Source of the DNA: Mucilaginibacter sp. L3T2-6 | Lineage (GTDB): Bacteria; Bacteroidota; Bacteroidia; Sphingobacteriales; Sphingobacteriaceae | Reading direction: 5' to 3' | Assembly (NCBI RefSeq): GCF_030519355.1 | Contig: NZ_JAUMKC010000009.1 | Coordinates: 124,001 to 188,000 of the forward strand | DNA length: 64,000 nucleotides | Shown here: in pieces, positions 18,263 to 27,085 of the stretch | Layout: each line of letters starts with the position of its first letter | Numbering within the stretch: the stretch's first letter is position 1 | Notes under the pieces: generated by a model | What the model was told of the DNA's origin: nothing | Seen by the model: only the letters and a program-made list of their open reading frames with translations | Databases searched by the model: none | Made by a program: the position numbers and the translations under genes

Positions 18263-19552
18263 ATGTCGGATACAGCACAATTAAAGATTGGCGATAAAAC
18301 TTACGACCTTCCCGTAATTGAAGGTACTGAAGGCGAGAAAGCGATTGATATTTCTAAATTAAGAGACCAAAGCGGCTATGTTACCTTTGATATTGGCTAT
18401 AAAAATACGGGTGCTACCAAAAGCGCTATCACGTTTCTGGACGGTGAGCGGGGAATATTAAAGTATCGCGGGTATCCGATAGAACAGCTTGCGGAAAAAT
18501 CGAGTTTTATTGAAGTAGCTTACCTGCTTATCCATGGCGAATTGCCGACTGAAACACAACTGAAGCATTTTCAATACGAGATCAGCAGGCATACGCTGGT
18601 ACACGAGGACATGAAGAAGTTTTTTGATGGCTTTCCGTCAAAAGCTCATCCGATGGGCCAGTTATCATCACTGGTATGCGCATTGTCGGCCTTTTATCCG
18701 GAATCTCTAAAATCGATACAGTCTGAAGAAGAACTCCATTTAAGCATTATAAAAATGCTGGCAAAAATGGCTACCATAGTTTCGTGGATATATAAAAAAT
18801 CGCTAGGGCATCCTTTTATTTACCCGCAGAACAAATATGATTATGTGACCAATTTTTTGCACATGACATTCGGCCAGCGTACTGAGCAGATTGAGATTGA
18901 TCCGGTAATTGTAAGCGCGATGAATACGCTTTTGATCCTGCATGCTGATCATGAGCAAAACTGCTCAACTTCTACTGTGCGCATCGTAGGATCGTCGGAG
19001 TCCAACCTTTACGCATCTGTTTCGGCGGGTATTTCTGCACTTTGGGGGCCACTGCACGGCGGTGCAAACCAGGCGGTGATAGAAATGCTGGAGAAAATAA
19101 AGGCCGATGGGGGAGATACCGACAAATGGATAGCCAAGGCTAAAGATAAAAACGATCCGTTCCGTTTGATGGGGTTCGGTCACCGTGTATATAAAAACTT
19201 TGATCCGCGCGCTAAGATCATCAAAAAGGCATGCGACGATATTTTGGAGAAATTGGGTATAGATGACGAGGTGCTGGATATTGCTAAAAAGCTTGAAGAA
19301 GTAGCGTTGAAGGATCCTTACTTTGTTGAACGCAAACTTTATCCAAACGTCGACTTTTATTCAGGCATTATCTACCGTGCGCTTGGTTTCCCGACAGATA
19401 TGTTCACTGTGCTGTTTGCGCTTGGCCGCCTGCCAGGCTGGATTGCGCAATGGAAAGAAATGAAAGAAAACAAAGAGCCGATCGGCCGCCCGCGCCAGAT
19501 ATTTGTTGGCGCTACAACAAGAGATTATGTGGAGATGAAAGACCGTAAATAA
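18263..19552 (+). CDS. gltA: Citrate synthase
   Basis: This 429-residue hexameric-type (type II) citrate synthase condenses acetyl-CoA and oxaloacetate at the entry of the TCA cycle. Catalytic residues are visible in LHADHEQNCSTSTVR, GPLHGGANQAV and MGFGHRVYKNFDPRA. Length and start (MSDTAQLKIGDKTYDLP) are typical. The gene has its own -7 element and a strong terminator, so it is monocistronic. Confidence 0.99.
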   Translation: MSDTAQLKIGDKTYDLPVIEGTEGEKAIDISKLRDQSGYVTFDIGYKNTGATKSAITFLDGERGILKYRGYPIEQLAEKSSFIEVAYLLIHGELPTETQLKHFQYEISRHTLVHEDMKKFFDGFPSKAHPMGQLSSLVCALSAFYPESLKSIQSEEELHLSIIKMLAKMATIVSWIYKKSLGHPFIYPQNKYDYVTNFLHMTFGQRTEQIEIDPVIVSAMNTLLILHADHEQNCSTSTVRIVGSSESNLYASVSAGISALWGPLHGGANQAVIEMLEKIKADGGDTDKWIAKAKDKNDPFRLMGFGHRVYKNFDPRAKIIKKACDDILEKLGIDDEVLDIAKKLEEVALKDPYFVERKLYPNVDFYSGIIYRALGFPTDMFTVLFALGRLPGWIAQWKEMKENKEPIGRPRQIFVGATTRDYVEMKDRK

Positions 19553-19597
19553 TCGAAGGTTCAAAGTTCATAGAAGAGAACAAATTTTATAAAAGAT

Positions 19598-19633
19598 GGT
19601 CCGTAATTCAGGTGAGTTACGGACCTTTTTTTT
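19598..19633 (+). terminator. Intrinsic terminator of gltA
   Basis: GGTCCGTAA (19598-19606) pairs perfectly with TTACGGACC (19617-19625) around a 10-nt loop and is followed by eight T residues. Confidence 0.93.
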
Positions 19634-19730
19634 GGGGATGTCGTTGATTGGGGTAATGAATGATACAGACTTATTATCCATATGCAAACCGGAGCGATTT
19701 TTTTTAAAATCGTTGAATCATAAATCCAAT

Positions 19731-19763
19731 AAAAAAGCCCGCCGGTTTTTAACCGGTCAGGCC
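19731..19763 (-). terminator. Intrinsic terminator of the sus operon
   Basis: On the minus strand the stem GACCGGTT/AACCGGC, with a further GCC/GGC pair outside, is followed by six T residues. It lies about 27 bp after the susE-like stop and ends the susC-susD-susE transcript. Confidence 0.88.
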
Positions 19764-19790
19764 TTTCAATCAATCCAATCAACTCTGTTT

Positions 19791-20807
19791 TTACAGTTTC
19801 GTTAACGTATAAGTATTATTAACCACGTCTAAAACAATTTTATAGTTGCCGGTAGCGGTGATGCTTATGTTGTCGCCGCCCTGGGTTAAGGTTCCGTTGC
19901 TCCCGCCAAGATTCACCCCCCAGTCATGCTTAAACCTGAATTTAATTGCACCACCGGCAGTTAAAGGAACAGTGCCCTCCCACAGATTGGTGGTATTGTT
20001 ATATTTTAAATCGGTGTCGCCGCCCCAGCCGCCTGGTGATGCGTCGCCAATAACGCTCCATTGTGCGTAGGCGAATGCAATTGTATTCTTATTTTCATCA
20101 AGTGTGATTTGGTATGAACCATCACCTGGCGCTGTTAAATTGCCGCCAGACAGGCTTACATTGCCGCCACCGGCATCGCCGTATGCGTTATTCCAGTTTT
20201 TAGCTGTTGTAATTTTAAAGCCTAAATCAGCACCGGTAAACAAGATGATGCCAGTATAAATGCCGTCACCTTTAGCAGATGTCAGGCTATCGGCCACGGC
20301 CGGGTTCCATCCCTGGTAAGCGCCGGGAACATACACGTATGATACCAATGCAAAAGGCGTTACAGTTATCGACATTGTATTTGAATAGACCGGCGCAAGG
20401 CTGGCGCTCAACTGAGATTTTAAGCGTACGCTAACATCTGACGCAGAGCCGGTTGGCAAGTGTAATGCCAGCATCAGAGCATTAAAATCAACGGTAGTAA
20501 AGCTTTGTGATAATTTTCCGGCGCCGATCACAAATTCTTTTGGCGCAGCAAAGTTGTCGCTTTTAGCATCGATTTGTAATGTATTTGACACTGCTGCTTT
20601 GTAACCAAAATCAGCCGAAGTGAAATTGAATGTCACCGCAGTTTTGTCGAGATCAGCTTTTGTCAGCACGATTGCGTTTGATGAAGCTTGCAACGTGCCG
20701 GCTTTTCCGCTCGTCGCCACAACCTTCATCTCATCCTTTTTACAGGATGCCAGCATCAGCAGTGCGATGCTGCCAATTGCTAAAGATTTTGTAAAAATCG
20801 TTTTCAT
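19791..20807 (-). CDS. SusE/SusF-type outer-membrane glycan-binding lipoprotein
   Basis: A 338-residue lipoprotein with signal peptide ending MLASCKKDE (lipidated Cys). The N-terminal part is a SusE domain (AIVLTKADLDKTAVTFNFTSADFG), followed by two repeated starch-binding-type modules, each with an aromatic W pattern (GAYQGWNPAVADSL and GDASPGGWGGDTDL). SusE/F proteins bind alpha-glucans at the cell surface. It is the third gene of the susC-susD-susE operon, 72 bp after susD. Confidence 0.88.
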   Translation of the reverse strand: MKTIFTKSLAIGSIALLMLASCKKDEMKVVATSGKAGTLQASSNAIVLTKADLDKTAVTFNFTSADFGYKAAVSNTLQIDAKSDNFAAPKEFVIGAGKLSQSFTTVDFNALMLALHLPTGSASDVSVRLKSQLSASLAPVYSNTMSITVTPFALVSYVYVPGAYQGWNPAVADSLTSAKGDGIYTGIILFTGADLGFKITTAKNWNNAYGDAGGGNVSLSGGNLTAPGDGSYQITLDENKNTIAFAYAQWSVIGDASPGGWGGDTDLKYNNTTNLWEGTVPLTAGGAIKFRFKHDWGVNLGGSNGTLTQGGDNISITATGNYKIVLDVVNNTYTLTKL

Positions 20808-20879
20808 ATTTTCTTTTCTAATTAAATTTCGTCTTAATTATTTGAGCAGGGCGTAGTATAAAACGCCCTGCCTGATTTT

Positions 20880-22475
20880 TTATTTATAGCCGGGGTTTTG
20901 AACCAGGGTAGGGTTGTTAATGATGTCGGTTGAAGGGATCGGCATTAGTTTCAGGTTATCAGATACACCAGTACCATTTTTAACGCCGCCTTTCCACTGC
21001 CATACATAAGAGTCGCCGGTAAATTTACCAAAACGAATAAGGTCGGTCCTTCTCTGACACTCAAACAGTAACTCACGGCCACGCTCGTCAAGTATAAAAT
21101 TTAATGACAAGTCATTTGTAGAGGCAAGATTACCAACCACGCTTCCGTCATAAGCCCTTGTTCTAACCTTGTTTACGTATAATAATGCCTTGGCTAAATC
21201 ACCGCCGCCGCGAATAGCAGCCTCAGCATAGATCAAATACACATCAGCTAAGCGGAACATCGGAAAGTCAGTGTCAGGAAAGTTGCCAGTATTATCTGTA
21301 CCTGCCACCCCGGCCGAAGTTACGTTCCTGAATTTCTGGATAGCATAGCCATCGGTAAAGGTATATTCATCGTCGATGTCCAATTTCTGTCCGTCAGTGA
21401 AAAACATTGCCCTTTTATCGGTGTTGCCGCTGATATCGTTAAACAAAGCCACGTATTGTTTAGTAGTGCGTAAACCGGCCCAGCCACCGTTGATACCAAA
21501 AGCAGCGGGGTTCATGTTGCCGCCAACAGAAGCGTGAATTAAATAAGTCATACCACCATATCCTTGGGTATGAATACCGTCAGACTCGATCGGGAAAATG
21601 ATCTCTTTCGAGTTGTTATTGTCCGCCAAAAACAAATTTTTGAAGTGTGGTTCAAGAGAGTAGGCGTTTGAATTAATTACTTTGTCGGCATAGGTTGCAG
21701 CATCCGCGTAACGGGCAGTGCCGGTGTAAACTTCGGCGTTCAGGTACAATTTCGCCAACAAAGTCCAGGCGGCAGCTTTATCTGCACGACCATACTCAAA
21801 GCGTGGAGCGCCTAAATCGCCATCGATTGCCTTTAATTCGCTTTCAACATAGGCAAACAAATCTTTACGGGATTTTTGTTTTGGGAAAAATACGCCGACA
21901 TTGTCGTCTTCAGTAACAAACGGAACGCTGCCAAATAAATCTATAGCATGATAATAAGCTAACGCTCTTAAAAAACGTGCTTCAGCGCGATACTGTTTAG
22001 CCGTCGTCGCATTCTGTCCGGTAATACCGTTTTCTGCCAGTTTGGCATCGCTTGTTTGGCGGATAAACTCGTTATCCAAAGATATTTCGTAGAAAATACG
22101 GTCATACATTGCACGGATGAACTCATTTTGCGAATTCCAGGTCATATCATGCAGGTTGTGAACTGTACCGTCATTCCAGACAATGTGGGCTTCGTCAGTA
22201 GTCAGCTCTTCCATATTGAACAGCTCACGGAGGTAATTTGAGAAACCTTCGTCAATACCTGCCACATCCGGGTTACCGGCGGGGCCCTGCTGGCCGCTTA
22301 AGGCAAAAGCTGTATAAAGCTTGGCCAATACGCTTTTGTAGTTATTAAAGTCCTTGTATACGCTTGCCGTAGTTAGCTGTCCCTGTGGCGTCAGGTTTTT
22401 CTTACATGATGTAAGAGTGACTGCAACGCTCAATACTGTAACGAACGTTAGCCTGGTTAATAATTTAAATCTCAT
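20880..22475 (-). CDS. RagB/SusD family nutrient-uptake lipoprotein
   Basis: A 531-residue SusD homologue that captures oligosaccharide and hands it to the SusC pore. The lipoprotein signal ends VTLTSCKKN. The TPR-like core (ARFLRALAYYHAIDLFGSVPFV) and the C-terminal segments (FILDERGRELLFECQRRTDLIRFG, LMPIPSTDIINNPTLVQNPGY) are diagnostic. An ATG at 22493 would add six residues (MNNNIN); I prefer 22475 because MRFKLLTR is a standard signal start. The gap to susC is 14-32 bp. Confidence 0.95.
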   Translation of the reverse strand: MRFKLLTRLTFVTVLSVAVTLTSCKKNLTPQGQLTTASVYKDFNNYKSVLAKLYTAFALSGQQGPAGNPDVAGIDEGFSNYLRELFNMEELTTDEAHIVWNDGTVHNLHDMTWNSQNEFIRAMYDRIFYEISLDNEFIRQTSDAKLAENGITGQNATTAKQYRAEARFLRALAYYHAIDLFGSVPFVTEDDNVGVFFPKQKSRKDLFAYVESELKAIDGDLGAPRFEYGRADKAAAWTLLAKLYLNAEVYTGTARYADAATYADKVINSNAYSLEPHFKNLFLADNNNSKEIIFPIESDGIHTQGYGGMTYLIHASVGGNMNPAAFGINGGWAGLRTTKQYVALFNDISGNTDKRAMFFTDGQKLDIDDEYTFTDGYAIQKFRNVTSAGVAGTDNTGNFPDTDFPMFRLADVYLIYAEAAIRGGGDLAKALLYVNKVRTRAYDGSVVGNLASTNDLSLNFILDERGRELLFECQRRTDLIRFGKFTGDSYVWQWKGGVKNGTGVSDNLKLMPIPSTDIINNPTLVQNPGYK

Positions 22476-22507
22476 GTTGATATTATTATTCATAATATGT
22501 TAATATT

Positions 22508-25480
22508 TTAGAATGACGCGTTCAGACCGAGTGAGAACACACGCGGACGCGGATAAATATTGTTATCTATGCCTGATGAAATTTCAGGGTCAAGGCCGGT
22601 ATATTTGGTTACAACGAATACATTCTGTACGTTGAAAGTCGCTCTCAGGTTGTTTAAGCCAGCCAATCTTCCAAAGTTATAAGTAAGGTTAGCGTTATCC
22701 ATTCTAAGGAATGACGCGTTCTCAACATAGTAGTCTGAATATAGTTGATAATTCGAGAAACCGGTTTTCAAAATGCTGTTTGGCAGATTGTTAAGATATC
22801 CCTGGAATTTCAGGCCTGCATAAGCGCCGTTGCTTGCCTGCACCGCGTTATAAACATAGTTATCAATATTGGCACGTAGCGTAAAGCCCAGGTTCCATTT
22901 GCCGTATTGCAGATTTGAATTAAAGCCCATAAATACGGTTGGGTTCGGATGCTTGTACAGATATTTATCATCAACTGTGCTGCCGTTGCCATTTCTGTCG
23001 ACATATACACCGTTCAGCGGCATACCGTTTTGGCCGTAAACCTGCTGATAAACATAGAACTGGTAAGGGGTGTAGCCAGCTTTGAGCAGCTGGATAGTGT
23101 TACCCACTCCGCCTGGAATACCGCCAACAGCGATAACCTGGTTAGGGTCTTTCGTTGCAGAGATATTATCAACCACAATTTTATTGAAAGACACGTTATA
23201 ACCGATATTCCAATTCAGCTTATCGGTTGTAATAACCTTTGCGTTAATATTGAAATCAACACCTTGGGTGTGCAGGTTGCCGATATTTGCATAAACGTGG
23301 TTAGTTAGGTTTGTGCCGTCTGCAACCGGGGTATCAAATAATAAATCCTTAGTCTTTTTGTAATAGTATTCAATGCTGCCATTGATTTTACCGTTAAGAA
23401 AGCCATAATCGAAAGCTACGTTGGTGGTCGCAGTTTGCTCCCATTTAATTAAAGTATTGTAAGCGTCGGCGCGTAAAGTATTTATAAAAGCGCCGCCAAA
23501 TTGGTATTGGGCGCTGATGTTACTTGGATCATACACTGCCAGGTAAGGAAACAGCGGACCGATATCCTGCTGACCTGTTACACCATAGCCAACACGGAAT
23601 TTAAGATCGGAAAGGCTTGTCATGGCCTTAAAGAAAGGCTCTTCTTTTAATCTCCAGGCGAATGAAGCTGATGGAAAATAACCATTCCGGCGTAGATCAG
23701 AGAATCTTGATGATCGGTCGTCGCGGATTGTGGCGGTTAAAATGTATTTGTCATCAAATGTAAAAACTAAACGGCCGAAAGGAGATTCAATGTAATATTG
23801 GCCGGGAAAGATATTTCCCGCGGCAGAAGTTACATGCGTTTTGTCAGCTGCATAAGTGTCATACGGTTTGGTGTAAAAATGAAAATATTGGTAAGAATAA
23901 CCGACTTGGAAATCAAGGTGGCTTTTAATGCTTTTGAAATCTTTCACATATCTCAGGTAGTAGTCATTATTGTAGGTGTAATTTTCACTGAAATATTGGC
24001 TATACAAACCTTTATAAGTTTGGTTAAAGTTCGATGCAGCGGTCGCTGGGATAAAAGTATTGCCCATACCATCGGTTATATCGCCGCCGAAGGTTGCATT
24101 AAATTGTAGTTCTTTAAGGAATGGAAAGGTATAGTTTGCTGATATGCTACCTAATGTCCTGGTGGTATAACCGTTACCAACCTGTTGGTTTAGCAGCCCG
24201 AGCGGATTACGCGGCGCCAAAGTACTTGGGTTACCGTTACCGCTTGCATCAAGCCACTCAAAGTAACCGCCATATTTATCATTACCCGAGTATACAGGCT
24301 GGGTAGGGTCGAAGTTAACGGCAGCGCCGATTGCTCCCTGATTAGCGAAACGCCTGTCGGTATATGTTTCTTTAATGTTGAAGTCCAGTTTTAGGCTTTC
24401 TCTCAGGAAGTTATGGTTCAGATTTAATGCAGCAGTTGTTCTTTTAAGGTTATCTCCTTTTAATACCCCATCCTGGTCTAAATAGCCAATTGACAGGCGG
24501 TATGGTAAACCTTTAATGCCGCCGGTAAAGCTTACGTTGTTATCAGTGGTAAAGGCAGTACGGTAAATAAGTTTTTGCCAATCAGTGCTGGCCGCTCCTA
24601 CCAAACCCTGTTGCGCCGGGGTTAAACCTGCCTCGGAACTGCTGGTGACCTGGCGAAATTCATCGGCGGTCAGGGAAGGTGCTTCCTTGGTAATTTTTGC
24701 CAAAGAATTCAGCGTGCTTAAGTTGACGGTGAATTTATCACTTCTGCCTTTTTTGGTAGTGATAATAATAACACCGTTAGACGCCCGCGAACCATAAATT
24801 GCAGTAGCCGATGCGTCTTTTAAAACAGTGAATGATTCGATATCATTTGGGTTGATCGTAGCAAGCGCATTGTCGATACCCGCGATGCCCGAATTGCTTA
24901 CGGGAACGTTATCGATAACGATCAAAGGGTCGTTGCTTGCACTAATTGAAGCACCACCCCGGATACGGATTGTGCTTCCTGCGCCGGGCGCACCGCTGTT
25001 TGAGGTGATCTCAACACCAGAAACTTTGCCGGTTATAAGGGCTTCAGGGGTTGTTAAAGGTCCCTGGTTGAAGTCTTTAGAGGTAACAGACACAACAGAA
25101 CCGGTAAGGTCCTTTTTGCGTTGTGTACCATAACCAACTACAACTACTTCGTTCAAGGCAGTGTTTTGCGCTTTTAATGCGAAATCAACGGTAACTACGG
25201 AATTTCCTACAGTCACGGTTTTGGTTGCGGTGTTGTATCCCAGGAATTTAACTGAAACGGTGTAATTACCGGCTTTCAGACCCGTGATAACGTAATCACC
25301 ATTTGGGTCGGTAGTGGCGCCTAAGGACGTACCATCGATGGTAACAGAGGAGCCGGGTACAGGCAGATTGGTTTCATCAATCACCTTACCTTTTATGCCG
25401 CCTGTCTGCGCAAATGCAAATACTGATAACATCAGAAATGCGCACAGGAGAACATACTTTTTTGAGTAATTTTTTCTCAT
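22508..25480 (-). CDS. SusC/RagA family TonB-dependent outer-membrane transporter
   Basis: A 990-residue outer-membrane receptor. After the signal peptide (to FAFAQ) come a carboxypeptidase-like beta-sandwich (GGIKGKVIDETNLPVPG), the TonB-box region (LNEVVVVGYGTQRKKDLTGSV), a plug (TPEALITGKVSGVEI) and a beta barrel ending in a terminal Phe (LGLNASF). It imports oligosaccharide together with the SusD partner, using TonB energy. It is the first gene of the operon and diverges from the esterase gene, sharing a 349-bp intergenic region. Confidence 0.97.
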   Translation of the reverse strand: MRKNYSKKYVLLCAFLMLSVFAFAQTGGIKGKVIDETNLPVPGSSVTIDGTSLGATTDPNGDYVITGLKAGNYTVSVKFLGYNTATKTVTVGNSVVTVDFALKAQNTALNEVVVVGYGTQRKKDLTGSVVSVTSKDFNQGPLTTPEALITGKVSGVEITSNSGAPGAGSTIRIRGGASISASNDPLIVIDNVPVSNSGIAGIDNALATINPNDIESFTVLKDASATAIYGSRASNGVIIITTKKGRSDKFTVNLSTLNSLAKITKEAPSLTADEFRQVTSSSEAGLTPAQQGLVGAASTDWQKLIYRTAFTTDNNVSFTGGIKGLPYRLSIGYLDQDGVLKGDNLKRTTAALNLNHNFLRESLKLDFNIKETYTDRRFANQGAIGAAVNFDPTQPVYSGNDKYGGYFEWLDASGNGNPSTLAPRNPLGLLNQQVGNGYTTRTLGSISANYTFPFLKELQFNATFGGDITDGMGNTFIPATAASNFNQTYKGLYSQYFSENYTYNNDYYLRYVKDFKSIKSHLDFQVGYSYQYFHFYTKPYDTYAADKTHVTSAAGNIFPGQYYIESPFGRLVFTFDDKYILTATIRDDRSSRFSDLRRNGYFPSASFAWRLKEEPFFKAMTSLSDLKFRVGYGVTGQQDIGPLFPYLAVYDPSNISAQYQFGGAFINTLRADAYNTLIKWEQTATTNVAFDYGFLNGKINGSIEYYYKKTKDLLFDTPVADGTNLTNHVYANIGNLHTQGVDFNINAKVITTDKLNWNIGYNVSFNKIVVDNISATKDPNQVIAVGGIPGGVGNTIQLLKAGYTPYQFYVYQQVYGQNGMPLNGVYVDRNGNGSTVDDKYLYKHPNPTVFMGFNSNLQYGKWNLGFTLRANIDNYVYNAVQASNGAYAGLKFQGYLNNLPNSILKTGFSNYQLYSDYYVENASFLRMDNANLTYNFGRLAGLNNLRATFNVQNVFVVTKYTGLDPEISSGIDNNIYPRPRVFSLGLNASF

Positions 25481-25829
25481 ATACTTCTTTAGTTTAAAAA
25501 TTAAATTGGGGCAATATATGCCGGGTACAATTGGTTTGTTATTTTTGCTTTAACAGCTCGTGCCTAATTTACACTAAGATGTAACAATTGCAAATGTTAT
25601 ATAAAAGATAATTTTAATGACCATAATTCAAGAGAAATTAACTTTTAGGAAATAATAAATTAAGGTAGTTTATTTGAGAAAGTTTTTAATTTTTACCGTT
25701 GCTTGAATAAAAAACGACGATTTTAATTTTTCATGGTGTCAAAATTACACAATTAGTCATTTTACTTTTATGCAACCATTTTCCGGGAACGTTCCCGGAA
25801 AATAAATGTATGTAAAACATTTATTCCGG
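25481..25829. promoter_or_regulatory. Divergent control region of sus operon and esterase
   Basis: This gene-free stretch is AT-rich. TACTTTTA at 25764-25771 is a near match to the -7 box for the rightward esterase. A 26-bp palindrome lies immediately after it. I could not find a convincing TTG/TAnnTTTG pair for the leftward susC promoter; the region 25500-25560 (minus strand) is the likely place. Confidence 0.5.
25778..25803. promoter_or_regulatory. 26-bp perfect palindrome, LacI-type operator candidate
   Basis: The half-site TTTTCCGGGAAC is followed at once by its exact reverse complement, with one more matching A/T pair outside, giving 26 bp with no mismatch. The centre GGGAACGTTCCC has the AACGTT core typical of LacI-family operators. 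It sits just after a -7-like element, where a repressor would block transcription. A second inverted repeat (AATAAATGT 25801-25809, ACATTTATT 25817-25825) abuts it. No LacI gene is in the window. Confidence 0.7.
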
Positions 25830-26963
25830 ATGAAAAAAAAAATTTTCTGCGCGTTTTTACTTTTTGGCCAAACTTTTTTGCTTTTTGGCCAGCAAAAAAC
25901 GGTCTTTAAAACAGGCAGCTTACCGGCGTCCAAAGCGGCGCCGGGGAGCCTTTTCCTGGCGGGTGATTTTAATAATTGGAACCCCGGTGATAAGGCGTGG
26001 GAATTGACGCCTGTTATGGAGGGAAAATATACACTTTCGAAAGACCTGCCCAAGGGCATTTACCACTTTAAGATAACCCGCGGCACCTGGCAAACGGTGG
26101 AGTGCAGTCCGGACGGAAAGGCAATTGAAAATCGTACTCTAAAGATTGAAAGAGATACGACGATCACTATCGATATATCCGGCTGGCAGGACAATTTCCC
26201 TGAAAAACCGAAAGCGCACACCGCCAGTGCGCAAGTACATATTGTAAGTGACAAATTTAAAATCCCCCAGCTTGGGCGCGAAAGGAGGATATGGATTTAT
26301 CTTCCGGCAGACTATCAAACGTCAGCAAAAAAATTCCCGGTTATATATATGCACGACGGGCAAAATCTTTTTGATGCTTATACTTCCGGTTATGGCGAAT
26401 GGGGTGTCGATGAAATAATGGATAAACTTGCAGTGCAACATGAATCCATTGTTGTTGGCATTGACCATGGCGGTGATAACCGTATTACCGAGTATGATCC
26501 ATATGATTCGAAATATGGAAAGGGCAGGGGGGATGACTACACAGAATTCTTAGTGAAGACACTTAAACCATACATCGATGCACATTATCGCACAAAAAGA
26601 GGCGCAGCAAATACAACCATGGCCGGCAGTTCGATGGGGGGCCTGATCTCTATGTATGCTGCAATAAAATATCCGAAGGTGTTTGGTAAAGCCGGAATAT
26701 TTTCACCGGCGTTTTGGATAGCCCCTGAAATTTACAAATATGCTGAAACACATAAAATTCCCTCAAAATCAGGATTTTATTTCGTATGCGGAGATGCAGA
26801 GAGTGACAGTATGGTAACTGATATGAAAAAGATGGCAGATATTGTCCGCTCGAAAAATCCCAATCAGGAAAATTCACCAGTTGTAATAATTAAAGGCGCC
26901 AGTCATAATGAAAAGCAGTGGAACGGCGATTTTCCGGCGTTTTATGAGTGGCTCTTTAAATAG
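25830..26963 (+). CDS. Secreted esterase with N-terminal CBM48-like domain
   Basis: A 377-residue secreted protein. The signal peptide (MKKKIFCAFLLFGQTFLLFGQ) is followed by a CBM48/AMPK-type glucan-binding module (FLAGDFNNWNPGDKAW, about residues 40-55) and an esterase-D-like alpha/beta hydrolase with the nucleophile in GSSMGG and a His near the end (GASHNEKQW). Members cleave ester groups on carbohydrates or act as ferri-enterobactin-like esterases; the glucan module and position beside the sus operon suggest a carbohydrate substrate. I take the ATG at 25830; the ATG at 25806 lies in the operator-like repeats. Confidence 0.88.
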   Translation: MKKKIFCAFLLFGQTFLLFGQQKTVFKTGSLPASKAAPGSLFLAGDFNNWNPGDKAWELTPVMEGKYTLSKDLPKGIYHFKITRGTWQTVECSPDGKAIENRTLKIERDTTITIDISGWQDNFPEKPKAHTASAQVHIVSDKFKIPQLGRERRIWIYLPADYQTSAKKFPVIYMHDGQNLFDAYTSGYGEWGVDEIMDKLAVQHESIVVGIDHGGDNRITEYDPYDSKYGKGRGDDYTEFLVKTLKPYIDAHYRTKRGAANTTMAGSSMGGLISMYAAIKYPKVFGKAGIFSPAFWIAPEIYKYAETHKIPSKSGFYFVCGDAESDSMVTDMKKMADIVRSKNPNQENSPVVIIKGASHNEKQWNGDFPAFYEWLFK

Positions 26964-27085
26964 GTGTGCGATGTGCGAATTTTTGATGTGCGGATGTTTT
27001 GCAATCGGGTCGGCTTGTAAACGTCTCAATACAATCCTATTTAATTTTCATCCGCACATTCGCACATCAGGCATTCGCATATCAA
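26964..27085. repeat. Intergenic inverted repeat built of GTGCGA words
   Basis: The left arm (26964-26996) contains GTGCGAT, GTGCGAAT and GTGCGGAT. The right arm (27049-27085) on the other strand reads ATGCGAAT, ATGTGCGA, ATGTGCGG, with an 8-bp step. The arms are partly complementary, sharing the GATGTGCG core. The element fills the spacer between the convergent esterase and amidohydrolase genes, and its right end overlaps the amidohydrolase stop codon. Confidence 0.75.

Noticed and set aside
19554..19577. GGTTCAA-AGTTCAT words after gltA as another periodic element
   Set aside because: Only two units are present and there is no inverted partner, so chance is likely.
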